A stretch of DNA of 64,000 nucleotides, taken from positions 62,001 to 126,000 of the forward strand of contig JBBHKE010000367.1 in assembly GCA_037447655.1 (NCBI GenBank), read 5' to 3'. The notes beneath the pieces were generated by a model. It was not told the origin of the DNA, made no database searches, and worked only from the letters and a program-made list of their open reading frames with translations. Positions 25,158 through 35,883 of this stretch are shown piece by piece. The DNA is from Zygnema cylindricum (Eukaryota; Streptophyta; Zygnematophyceae; Zygnematales; Zygnemataceae). Every line of letters starts with the position of its first letter. Within the stretch, counting starts at the first letter, position 1. Both the position numbers and the translations under genes were made by a program.

Positions 25158-25843
25158 AGACAAAACTTAGCGCCGTAAGGAATCGCAAATTTGTAGAGTA
25201 CAATTTGCGTCATCCTCGAATTTAAGATGTATGAAAATTTGTCGTCTTGTGAAAAACGTCATCTTCAACCTTACGTTTAAAACACATGCGCGATGTGTTT
25301 TAAAACTAGGTATTTTCGATAAACAAATAGGAACATATATTCGCACGTACCGTAATTTTCGAAAATTTTCAAACGATTTCAAAGGACAAATAAAAGTACA
25401 GAATTCGCTATGTTTTGTCCGTTAGCGATCAAATACGACAAAGAAAAGTACACAATTTGTTTGGTTTTGTCCGTTTTCGTCCAGTACGGATTCTTTTTTG
25501 CAAGGGTCTTCAAATTATGATGCCATTTCATGTCGACCAGATAGGAGACGCAAAGGCAAAGCGCCTCGTCTTCAACCGTGAAGGGGCACAGGCTAGAAGG
25601 TGGTACGTCTACAATGTCACTGTAAGACATGCGACGTCACAAGCAGTTCCAAAAAATAACGTGCGACCACAGATTGTAGACGCTGACAGCCGTCACAGGT
25701 ATGGTCGACGTATACAATCGTCACGAGCGTAAGTTACGATTTCGTCCTTACAGACATAAGGACACTTAAAAACCGGGTCCGGCGGACCCGCGCTAAAATA
25801 CAAAGTAAGTTCGCTAAGTTCCAAGTACATGGGGGGCATACCC
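25158..25843. mobile_element. Non-autonomous TIR element, copy 2 (opposite orientation, left end lost)
   Basis: Starts inside the family sequence (AAAACTTAGCGCCGTAAGG) and runs to the terminal CATGGGGGGCATACCC at 25843. Internal words match 29394-28960 in reverse. Confidence 0.7.
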
Positions 25844-25846
25844 TTA

Positions 25847-26625
25847 GGGTGCGTCTCCATGTGCTTAAGTAAGGGTTTTTTTCTTTCGTTTTCTTGTAAA
25901 ACTTAGAGCCGTACCGCGTAAGTTTCAACAGTATAAAAAAATAGAGAAAATATAAAATACATTTTGCGTCATCATCGAATTTAAGATGTACTACATGTTG
26001 TCGTTTTGTGTTTTTCGACCCACAGCCACGCCAAAAAAAGTCATTTTCAAACTTTTCTTTAAAACACAAGGAAGATGTGATTTAAATCAAAGAATTTTCG
26101 AAAAACAAATAGAGACACGTAGTCGCACGTGTAAAATTTTTTCAAGAAATTTCAAAATAATTCAAGCGACGACGAAAAGTGCACAATCCGCTATGTTTTG
26201 TCCGTTTGCGTCAGGTTCGACAAAGCAAAGTCCACAATTTGTTTGGTTTTGTCCGTTTGCGCTTGGTACAGATTTTATTTCGCCAAGGGTCTCAAGATCC
26301 GATGCCATTTCACGTCGATCGGACAAGAGACGCAAAGGCAAATTGCATCTTCTTCAACCGTGAAACAGCAGAGGTTGGATGGCAGTACGTCTACAATGTC
26401 ACGAAAAGTCATGCGACGTCACAAGCAGTTACAAAAATAACGTACGTCATCACAAATTGTACACTGTCGACAGCCGTCACAGGCATTGTCGACGTCTACA
26501 GTTGTCACGACCTTAAGTGACAACTTCATTCGGTACACATAGGGACACCCAAATCCGGGTCCGCCGGATCTGCGCTAAAAAACAAAGTAAATTATATAAG
26601 TTTCAAGTTCATGGAGACGCACCCC
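25847..26625. mobile_element. Non-autonomous TIR element, copy 3 (intact ends, 779 bp)
   Basis: Both ends are present: GGGTGCGTCTCCATG at the left and CATGGAGACGCACCC at the right. TTA precedes the left end and CTA follows the right. Across copies the flanks are mostly TAA/TTA, which suggests a PIF/Harbinger-like 3-bp target; that assignment is inference. Confidence 0.8.
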
Positions 26626-26969
26626 TAGGGTATGTCCCCATGTACTTGTAACTTAGCGAACTTACTTTGTATTTTATCGCGGATCCGCCGGACCCGGTTT
26701 TCAAGTGTCCTTATGTCTGTAAGGACGAATCGTAACTTACGTTTGTGACGATTGTATACGTCGACAATACCTGTGACGGTTGTCAACGTCTACAATCTGT
26801 CATATCGCACGTTTTTTTTTTGAACTGCTTGTGACGTCGCATGTCTTACCGTGACATTGTAGACGTACCGCCTTCCAGCCTGTGCCGTTTCACGGCCGAA
26901 GAAGATGCGCTTTGCCTTCGCATCTCCTGTCCGCTCGACGTGAAATGGCATCGGAATTTCGAGACCCCT

Positions 26970-28957
26970 TGTAATAGGATCTCTTACCTTTCAAAAAATC
27001 CCATTACTTCAATCAATTTTAGCCACACGTTCCACACATTGGAAATACACATCCACATTGGAAAGCACTCACATAAGGATAAACTTTAAATTAGAAGAAG
27101 CTTTTGTCCACATAACATTAGCTCGGTCTCTTGCCCTCATAGCTCAACCATTCTTATTAAAGTATTTTCCACTACTCTCCACTCTTAAATATTCTATCTC
27201 TTAACTACTAAAACACTACTTAGTTTGTAAGAGATTTCAGTGCCAAAATGCCAATGCTCCAATTTGGTTTGAATCGCTCAGGGCCAAGATCGGTCATAAT
27301 TTCCACAAATTTTCCAAAGGAAAAGATGTTACTCTCCTCTTAGACTTCACTATTTATCCATCATCGCCGTGGAATCTGTTGAAATAAGTAGTTTTTGTAT
27401 TTTCTAGGACTAAAATAAATTAGCGGAAACATAAATAGAAAATGATGGCAGCCTGCCTCCATCTCTTCTCTCTTTTCCCCATACTTGTTGTAGTCACTGA
27501 AAGAGAGAGAGAGCGATGGAGCCATGGCTGCCTCAGCTCCATAGGAAGGACTAAAGAGTGACTTAAGTCACTCTCAACAAAAGGTTAAGTCCGGCAGGAC
27601 TCGAACCTCCGACCGGTAGAGCGCGGCGTAGCCGTTAGCTCTGACCAGTCTGTCGTAGAAGTCCGTTAGATGATATAGGGTTTCATTTATATTTAAACTA
27701 TTGTATTACACTGAAATGATTTAACTGAAATATGCACAAAACGAACATAGAACTTGTTAAGGTTTAGTGCGAACATCATTTCGGACGAAACAAATGAAAC
27801 GGACATTTGTTTTAAACGGTCGACATTTAATGTCGGATTTAATCCGACAGCGCACGTCATCGCCGAGATCGCGGAATGGTCACTTTGGATTTGATGGACG
27901 TGGCATGACGTGGCGCCGCGTGGAAGGATGACACTCGGTCGCGAGAATTCCGGAGAATATACGAACGAGTGGAAAAATGACACGCGTCCACTCATTAGCC
28001 TTGTCGTACACCGGCCGTAGTAAATGGACATCGGCCGTAGTACCTTTCTGTACTTTACAGTAATATGATTGGTTCGTACTTTAGTAGATAGGGGTTGTGA
28101 GAGAGATTTAGGACTTAGGAAATTTTGGTAGATAGACACCTCTCTCTCTAAGAGAGCCTTGTATAAATTGGCATTTTTGCCGACTCATAACTTATCGGGT
28201 GGTTGGCCGTTTTCAGTGATTCTTTTTGCTACGGACTCAGGGGAGTCCACGCTACACAGGGGTGCAGTCAAATTGTCAGTTTGCCTTCTTGGGCAGCAGT
28301 GGTTGTGGCTTAAAGTGGGTTAGTTAAATACTATCTAGAGGCTTACTGTATTTTGTGGTCCAATGGAGGACACAGAATTGCAGAATCGTCAGGCGAGAGT
28401 CAACGCTCCGTTGAACAGGTTTTACCTGGGCCAATCATTGATCAACAAGGACTCAAACAGACTAATGGAAAAACGTGCGAAATCTCTTACTAACTAATAG
28501 CATTTCTAACCAATCAAACGCAACGTTTCACTACGTAACATTTACGTGCAAAAGTGCGCGCCAAACGAAACGCGACTTCGCACGAACGTGCGTCGCAAAT
28601 TTCGCACGCGAAACTTCCTTCGAAATTCCATAAACTGAAAGTGACGTTTCGTACTAGAAATTGTACGAAACGAACCATCGTGCATACCAAACAAAATATA
28701 GATTACGTTTAGTACTTTATAAACTTACGCCTTAAATTCCGCGGATAGTTTGACCCTTAACCCGTAATAATGAACACCCAATCGTTATTTTGACCTCGCG
28801 CTGTCGCCTAAATACACAAGTCACTATATCCTTTAAAATACAACCCCAAATCGTGCGATTCTTTCGCGGACGTCTATCAATTTCAAAAACTCTATTTTCG
28901 TAATACTTAAATACCCATTTATGAACAAGTTCGATCCACTATTATTATTACACCCCT
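26970..28957. mobile_element. Nested ~2-kb insertion flanked by ACCCCT
   Basis: ACCCCT occurs at both breakpoints (26964-26969 and 28952-28957), consistent with a 6-bp target duplication. The insert has a tRNA-like segment near 27590-27655. At 28363 it has a 45-codon frame (MEDTELQNRQARVNAPLNRF) resembling a gag start, although I see no LTRs or pol. Type unresolved. Confidence 0.5.
27588..27655 (-). repeat. tRNA-like segment (SINE head or relic)
   Basis: On the minus strand TGGTCAGAGCTAACGG (box A-like) is followed by GGAGGTTCGAGTCCTGCC, a perfect T-arm/box B. The acceptor and anticodon arms do not form a proper tRNA. Confidence 0.45.
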
Positions 28958-29539
28958 ACCAAAAAAAAAACGTACTAGAAAAATAACATACAAATCCAAA
29001 CAAATTGCGTACTTTTCTTCGTCGTATTGAACGCAAACAGACAAAACATAGCAAATTCTATACTTTTTTTTGTCCTTAGAAATGGCATGAAAATTTTCGA
29101 AAATTATGACACGTGCGAATATATGTTCGTATTTGTTTATCGAAAATGCCTAGATTTAAAACACATCGCGCATGTGTTTTAAACGTAAGGTTAAAGATGA
29201 CTTTTTTTGTCGTGGAAGTGGGTCGGAAAACACAATACGACAAATTTTTGTACATCATAAGTTCGAGGATGACGCAAATTGTACTCTACAAATTTGCGAT
29301 TTCTTCGTACGGTTGCAACTTAGGCAGTACGGCGCTAAGTTTTACAGGAAAACGATAGAAAAAAACCCTTGCTTATGCACATGGGGATATACCCTAACTG
29401 TACGCTGGGCACTGTATCCAGAAAGATTTACATATTCGAATTCGTCATTCCATCATACTATTGAATAACTATATTTAGGTAGTTATTTCATGGTGAATAA
29501 GTCCTACAACACTAAATCTTAAGTACTACACTTTAATTA

Positions 29540-30260
29540 GTGTTCATGTACTTGTTCGTACATAATGTGTTAGCGTAGAAAATTTCTCTCTAAAGTTTAG
29601 GATCTTTTTAACTAGTTGTACCTCCACTTTTATATCTACCTAGATTAGTCGTAGTTCCACTTATTGGATGTACCTATATTAGTTGTACCTCCATTTTAGT
29701 GTAGTGCGCTTTACACGCTTGATTTCATCTATAAAACTGAAGCGTCTCACTTAGTTTTATATCTAATTCAATTTTAATGAACTTAAAGTTCACGATAGTC
29801 TTTTTGTCCTTACTGTCTTTTTCCATTTTATATACTTTGTACACTTTTCTGTCCTTTTTTGCTTCTTTTAGATATTTTGTTATGGCCGCTAATATGTTAG
29901 GTTATGGGCCCACATCTTCGGCCATGTCAAACTTAGTACATAAATTTAAAGGACGGGACTTTTACAACTAGAAATTTCTAATCCAGCATCTATTCAGTTT
30001 TGAGAAATTATGGATGGAACAGTCTCTTTCTCTCATTGTTCTACCTCTAATCAACTTGCCAATTTTCTTACCAAACCGTTCATCTATAAAACTCAAGCAT
30101 CTCACTTAGTTTTATATCTAATTCAATTTAAATGAACTTAAAGTTCACGATAGTCTTTTTGTCCTTAGTGTCTTTTTCCTTTTTATATACTTTGTACACT
30201 TTTCTGTCTTTTTTTTCTTCTTTTTAATCTTTTGTTATGGCCGCTAATTTATTAGTAGAG
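29540..30260 (+). mobile_element. Shrunken copia derivative with a direct repeat
   Basis: A gag-like start at 29883 (SAMSNLVHKFKGRDFYN) is followed within 100 bp by a pol end (STSNQLANFLTKPF), the copia RNase H terminus, so almost the whole polyprotein is deleted. About 180 bp around the leader (TTCATCTATAAAACT to GTTATGGCCGCTAAT) is present twice (from 29723 and from 30080), and the second copy again includes the gag start. Confidence 0.6.
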
Positions 30261-30770
30261 TTCCTTGAAGTATACTGGGTCGGTTCCGTTCACTTCGGTT
30301 CGGTCGGCTCAATTCGTTTCAGCTCGGCTCAATTCCGGTGTGGGTCAGACCGGAAGGTTCATTTTTAAACCGGATTAAGATTTGTGAACCAAACCCGGCC
30401 ATTAGATTCTTCAGAGCCCAACGGTTCAAGCCGTTTAATCGTCAAAATCTTTAGAAACTATAAAAACGCTAAATAAAGTCTTGAAATGACGTTTCTTACA
30501 TTAGTATAAAGTTCATACTAAATTTTATTCACTTTAAGTCTGTGTGTACCTTTAAGCTTTGAACCGTACAATCTTAGAGCAATTCGCAACAAACAAAGAG
30601 CCCTTCGCTATGCCTGTCGTATGTAAAAATGGTAGCGGAGAACAAAAATAATTGGAACATTTTCCAACTAATTATGGTAAAGCCCCGTGTAATTGTAACT
30701 TAGCTAACTTACTTTGTATTATAGCGAAGATTCTCCGTATTATGTTTTCAAGAGTCCCAATGTGTAACAG
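30260..30770. other. Intergenic with GC-rich CGGTTC words
   Basis: CGGTTCCGTTCACTTCGGTT-type repeats at 30280-30420 and a partial GGGTGCG-family end near 30690-30760. No gene. Confidence 0.4.
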
Positions 30771-31537
30771 TTTGGCCCCATGTACTTGTATCTTAGCCAA
30801 CTTACTTTGTTTTATAGCGCGGATCCGGCGGACCCGTATTTTAGGTGTCTCTATGTGCTTATTCAAAATTGTAACTTAATTCTGTGACGATTGTATACGT
30901 CGACAATGCACGTGACGCATGTCAGCGTGTACAATCTGTTTAGCCGCACCGTATTTTTCAAAAAAAAATTGAAGCGTCGTAAAACGAATCATAGTTTATG
31001 AAACGATTTGGCTTGTCGCATGTCATTGCGTGACATCGTAGACGTACCACCTTGCATTCGTGGCTGAACAACATGCCTTTGCTTAAACCTCTCCTGTGCG
31101 GCCGCCACGACTTGGCAGATTTTCACCTTCGCATATTTGACACCTTTACGTGAAATGACACTGCACCATCGACACCCCTTAAAAAAAAACGTAAAAGGTG
31201 CATGCGGACAAAAACAACAGCCGTGTACTATTTCCAGCCGTCAAAAACTTTGACAAAAAATCACACGAGGGAATGTGTTTTCTTATTTGTGTAAAAGGTT
31301 CCACCTTGTGAAAAATACATTGACAATGTGGTTTATGATAAGTTTGAAAATGACGCGACAAAGGGTCAAAAAAACACAAGACGGTAATTTTTTTTACATC
31401 CTAAGTTTGTGGATGACGCAAATTGTACTATACAAATTTGTTATTTCTTCGTACAGTTGCAACTTAGGCACTACGGCACTAAGTTTTACAGGAAAACGAC
31501 AGAAAAAACCTGTACTTATCCACATCGGGCCGTACCC
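30771..31537. mobile_element. TIR element of the GGGTGCG/GGGTACG family
   Basis: Left part GGCCCCATGTACTTGTATC with the GGATCCGGCGGACCCG box, right end CACATCGGGCCGTACCC followed by TAA. About 770 bp, non-coding. Confidence 0.65.
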
Positions 31538-31637
31538 TAACAACAACATTGTTACTTAAAATCGTGACTGCTGTATACATCTACAATGACCTTGATGGTT
31601 GTCAACCTCTACAACCTGTCGTGACATACCGTATTTT

Positions 31638-32400
31638 TTTCACTTTTTGAAATGTTACAAGACGCAACATATTTTTTTAAACGTTTTGGTATTCGCATGT
31701 CTTTGTGTGACATCGTAGACATCGAATCTTCCAGCCATGGCTGAACAAGATGATTTTGGGTTTGCCACTCCTGTCCGGTCGCCATGAATGGATATAAAAT
31801 TTTGAGGGACCCTGCAAAATTAAAAACTTTTTTTTTCTACCCGCGATGGTTAAAAAACGTCGCCCTGAGTATTTTCCCCTGCTTCCTACCGATGCATTTA
31901 GAGCCAGCTTGTGAGAGAATGTGAAATGGTGAAGTTTGAAGGGGTGAATGGGGCTGTAAGGTCAGAGAGGGAGCGGGTTCTATATGAAGTGGCGCCTTTG
32001 TATATTTTTCATCTTTCCGTGAAATGGCGTTGTAGCCTGTGCAAAAAAAAATTGTACAAAATGCACGCTGACAAAAATAAACAATAGTGTACCTTTTCTC
32101 GTCGTCAAAACCTTTAAAAATATTTGACACGTGCAAATTTGTGTTTCTATTTGTGAACCAGTGTTAGTTTATTTTAAAACAGTCCGCCAATGTGCTTTAA
32201 GTTAAGTTTGAAGATGACAAGGCCAAAGGTCGAAAAACGTTAGACGACAACTTGTTGTATATCCTAAGCTCGAAAATGACGCAAATTTTACTCTATATCT
32301 TTGCGATTTCTTCGTACGGTTGTAACTTTAACACCATGACGCTAAGTTTTTGGGGAAAATGACGAAAAAAAACTTTCATTAGCCACATGGGGTCGTAGCC
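31638..32400. mobile_element. Degenerate TIR-family element
   Basis: Shares the family interior (GACGCAAATT, TTCGTACGGTTG) and ends AGCCACATGGGGTCGTAGCC. The left end is lost in the preceding copy. Confidence 0.5.
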
Positions 32401-32479
32401 TTAGTTGTGGCCAAGTGACTATGCCTAAGTTCCTTCTCGGGTGGTGTTTAAAAGTTATAGTTATCTTCAGACGCCTTCA

Positions 32480-32855
32480 AAAACAAAGTCGTACTAGACG
32501 CAAACAGACAACAAAAATATTTTGTTATTATCCTTGTTGTCTGAAATAGTCAGAAATTTTTGAAAAACTTTTTCACGTGCAACGTTGTTTTAGTATTTGT
32601 CATACGTAGATACTTTCATTCAAAACACATATCCAATGTGTTTGAATGTAAAGTTTGAAGGTGACGTCGCATGACGTAAATATGGGTTGAAAAACACGAG
32701 ACGACAACATGTAGTACATTTTAAGTTTGACGATGATGTAAAATGCACTCTCAACTTTTCACTTTATTTGTATGGTTGTGATTTAATTGGTACGACTCTA
32801 AGTTTTTGTGGAAAACAACTAAAAAAAACCCTTACTTTGGCACGCGGGGCACGAC
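32480..32855. mobile_element. Fragment of the TIR-family element
   Basis: Family words GTCGTACTAGACGCAAACAG and AAAAAACCCTTACTTTGGCAC are present. Both termini are missing or decayed. Confidence 0.5.
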
Positions 32856-32859
32856 TTGA

Positions 32860-33800
32860 GGTTCATGTAGTTTGAGTTTAGGTCTAAGTAACGTAGTTGT
32901 GTCAACATGATTTTCCTTACTTGCGGATAGTTTAATAAGATGCGGTGGCTTATTGTTTTAGTAAGAGTTGTCTCGCTTTTTTTATCTTTATGCCTTTGCC
33001 TATATTTTCATGAAGCGTTGTAGTCTTTAACTGCTTTTTTTTACCCCCTTTGTAGCTTGATGTTTTTTCATCTTACGTTTTACAGTTTAGATTTTTTCCT
33101 CGCCTTAACTTTACAGTCGTAGTTAAATATTGTCTGCCTCTTTTGTTGTTAAGTAGTATAAGTTGATGTTATTGGTCCAAATTTTTTGGTATCGCAACCA
33201 ACAATAAATATAACAAGGAGATGGTGGTTTGAGATGGTTGTAAAAAACATCGTTTACGAGGAAATAGAAACGTATCAATATGGTATGAGGAAAGAGAAAC
33301 ATATGATATCGCAAACCAAAATCTAAGCGCAAACAACCACGCAAGCTAAAGAGGCATTATTCATCAACCATAAAAATCAACACCAGCACTTGTCAATTTG
33401 CGTAATTAATTAAGTTTGGTACTTCACAACCTAGTCAAAAAAAATATAGGCTGAAGAAATTTGCAATATCATATTCTTTCATTTATTTTGAAGAAGCCTT
33501 TTTAAATTTTAAATTATATCAATTAACTTAAGATGTCGTGTTTGTCCAACGGTCTTCTCCACACTCGACGAGTCTTATTTTTAGTTTATATAATTTGAGA
33601 GGAAACATTTTCATGGTTTAACACATACACAACGTTAGGTGATATAATTACCGGAGAGGAGCACAAGCATTTGAATAAGAATTCGGATAAGTGTTTCCAA
33701 AAACTGGGGGGTGCTTTTTAGGCACAAGCACTTTAAACACATGTTCATAATTAGTTACAAACACTTAAATAGACCGAGAATTATCAACGAACATGTTGTG
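32860..33800. other. Intergenic, no gene recognised
   Basis: AT-rich. I see no repeat family, splice pattern or conserved frame here. Confidence 0.4.
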
Positions 33801-33804
33801 TGTA

Positions 33805-34237
33805 GTTGTGTATCGGGTCAAAACTTATCGCGATAAAATTGATAACGATAATGATTGGTTATCGAACGATGAGGGGTCCTTCTATATCGCTCCGAAACCA
33901 ACAATTTTGTTATCGCCGATAAGCGCAAAAAATATTGTATACATTATCATGAAACTTTATACTACATTTTATTATGTTTTTTATACATAATATAGTGTGG
34001 CATGCCACGTATGACAATCCGTTCTGTGCTTTCGTACATAAACAATACAAGTGTACGGTTTGAACCATACAATTTTCGCCAATAATTATCTGGGCCGATG
34101 TTATTGATAATGAACAACATATCGGTTTTTTATCGCGATTATTCAGTTATCGACATATTAGACAAATGTATCGGTTATCAGGAGGTCAAAAAAAGGTACA
34201 TATCGTTTATCGGCAAATGGCTACCGATACAAAAAAA
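33805..34237. mobile_element. hAT-like CGATAA-rich element, degenerate
   Basis: Starts GTTGTGTATCGGGTCAAAAC and ends GGCTACCGATAC, matching the termini of 49568-50389 with substitutions, and has the same TTATCG-rich interior. Shorter (about 430 bp). Confidence 0.5.
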
Positions 34238-34358
34238 TAGTTGTTTGATTTAGAGATAATGTTAGTCTAGTGAAATCATCCCTTACTCTTCTCGAGGGAG
34301 GGATAGGGGAGAAAGAGCGGGAGGGAAAGAGGGACGAGGAGGGGAGATGAGAGAGGGT

Positions 34359-35180
34359 TAGAGGTCGCAAAAGTCAAAATTGTTCATACCCGAAACCGAC
34401 CGTTTTTTTTTTCAAAATCTGAGTAACCGACGCCCGACCGAGTTTTGTCACGCTCCAAAATTGTTAACCGTTAACCGACCGTCGTTTACGAAAAAAAAAA
34501 TTAACCGAATCTTGATTTTTCGCGACTAACCGTGCCTGCCCATAACCGAAAAAGTAGAAAACTAATCAATATACGACGAAATAAGCCAATAATTAGGATT
34601 TGTCGCGTTCCCTAAGATTTGCGAAATGAATAGTGTTACTACCGTGTCAGATTTGCGACGCTTTGTCGCGTTCCCTAAGATTTGCGAAATGAATAGTGTA
34701 CTACTGTGTCAGATTTGCGACGCTTAAGATTTGTGTCGAGTTGCCTAAGATTTACGAAATGAATATTGTACTACCGTGTCTAATTTGCGACGCTTTGTCG
34801 AGTTCCCTAAGATTTTCGAAATGAATAGTGTACTATCGTGTCAGATTTGCGACGCTTTGTCGCGTTCCCATTGATTTGCGAAATAAATAGCTTACTACAG
34901 TACCGTGTTAGATTTGCGACGCTAATCATGATGTCACGTACTTCCACGATGCCAAAGAGTACAAAGTACAATAATGTTGGATTATAGGGACAGTACAAAA
35001 TTTTCATTTTGTTTTGTTTTTTGGTTGACCGACCGTAACCGACCGTTTTTTTTTTCCTGGTGAATCAACCGACCGTAACCGCCGGACCCCCAAAATTTGG
35101 CAACCGAATCCGTTCCGGATCCGGCGCGGGCGGTCGGTTAACGGTCGGTCACGGTTTCGGTTGACCGTTTGCGACCTCTG
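34359..35180. mobile_element. hAT-like non-autonomous element with perfect 8-bp target duplication
   Basis: Left flank GAGAGGGT then TAGAGGTCGCAAA; right end TTTGCGACCTCTG then GAGAGGGT. An 8-bp duplication and (T/C)AGAG termini are hAT hallmarks. The interior is rich in ACCGACCGT words and holds a five-unit minisatellite at 34599-34922. No transposase. Confidence 0.8.
34599..34922 (+). repeat. Minisatellite, ~64-bp unit, about 5 copies
   Basis: Units contain TTTGTCGCGTTCCCTAAGAT, then GCGAAATGAATAGTGT and CAGATTTGCGACGC. Units vary by point changes and small indels. It lies entirely inside the hAT-like element. Confidence 0.85.
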
Positions 35181-35439
35181 GAGAGGGTAGAGGGGAGAAA
35201 GTAGGGGGGGGGGATTTAAAAAAAGTACAAAATAATCAAACGATATAGCGTTAAATCTATGCATCTGCGATCTACTGGCCGATACATACCGAATCGTACC
35301 CGGTTTGTGATTCTAGCACAGCCGGCAGGATTACGGTCCGCAAACATTTAAAATTTCCCACTTTGTTGGAAAGTATTTTGTGTACCGTAAACGGTGAGCT
35401 TTTGTGGAAACAAGTCGTTCAAATGTGCGAAAACTACAA

Positions 35440-35720
35440 TACAGTATTGGAAGCTCTAAAAGACTAAAAGTCTAAATGTCATTGATTTACCCATACTTCA
35501 CGAGTATTATATTGATATCTGCGAGTATAATACGCGAAGCTCTAAATCACTAAAATACTAAATGTCATTTACTGATTTACCCTACTTTATGAGTATTATA
35601 TTGATATCTGCGAGTATAATACGCGAAGCTCTAAATCACTAAAATACTAAATGTCATTTACTGATTTACCCTACTTTATGAGTATTATATTGATATCTGC
35701 GAGTATAATACGCGTAGTTG
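35440..35720 (+). repeat. Minisatellite, ~89-bp unit, about 3 copies
   Basis: GAGTATTATATTGATATCTG followed by CGAGTATAATACGCG recurs at about 35502, 35591 and 35681, with AAATCACTAAAATACTAAAT between. The last two units are nearly identical. It ends about 170 bp upstream of the SDH6-like start. Confidence 0.85.
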
Positions 35721-35883
35721 ATGTTTAGTCGTTTAGATCACCCATTTTCAATAGTTGTCCACGTTCTAAAAGTCATGAGATACCATCGTTTTGGCTTTCA
35801 AACGAAGTGGAAACTGCCTTAGATTCTTTAAGAAGGTTTTCTTGCTGCTGAGCTGTCGTCCGAAGTAGCCATAGTCTGTCGCC

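Larger units (their letters stand above)
26628..29394. mobile_element. TIR element, copy 4, split by a nested insertion
   Basis: Left end GGGTATGTCCCCATGTACTT at 26628, right end ATGGGGATATACCC at 29394, with TA flanks. The family sequence is interrupted between 26969 and 28958 by unrelated DNA; the two halves together give the usual element length (about 780 bp). Confidence 0.75.
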
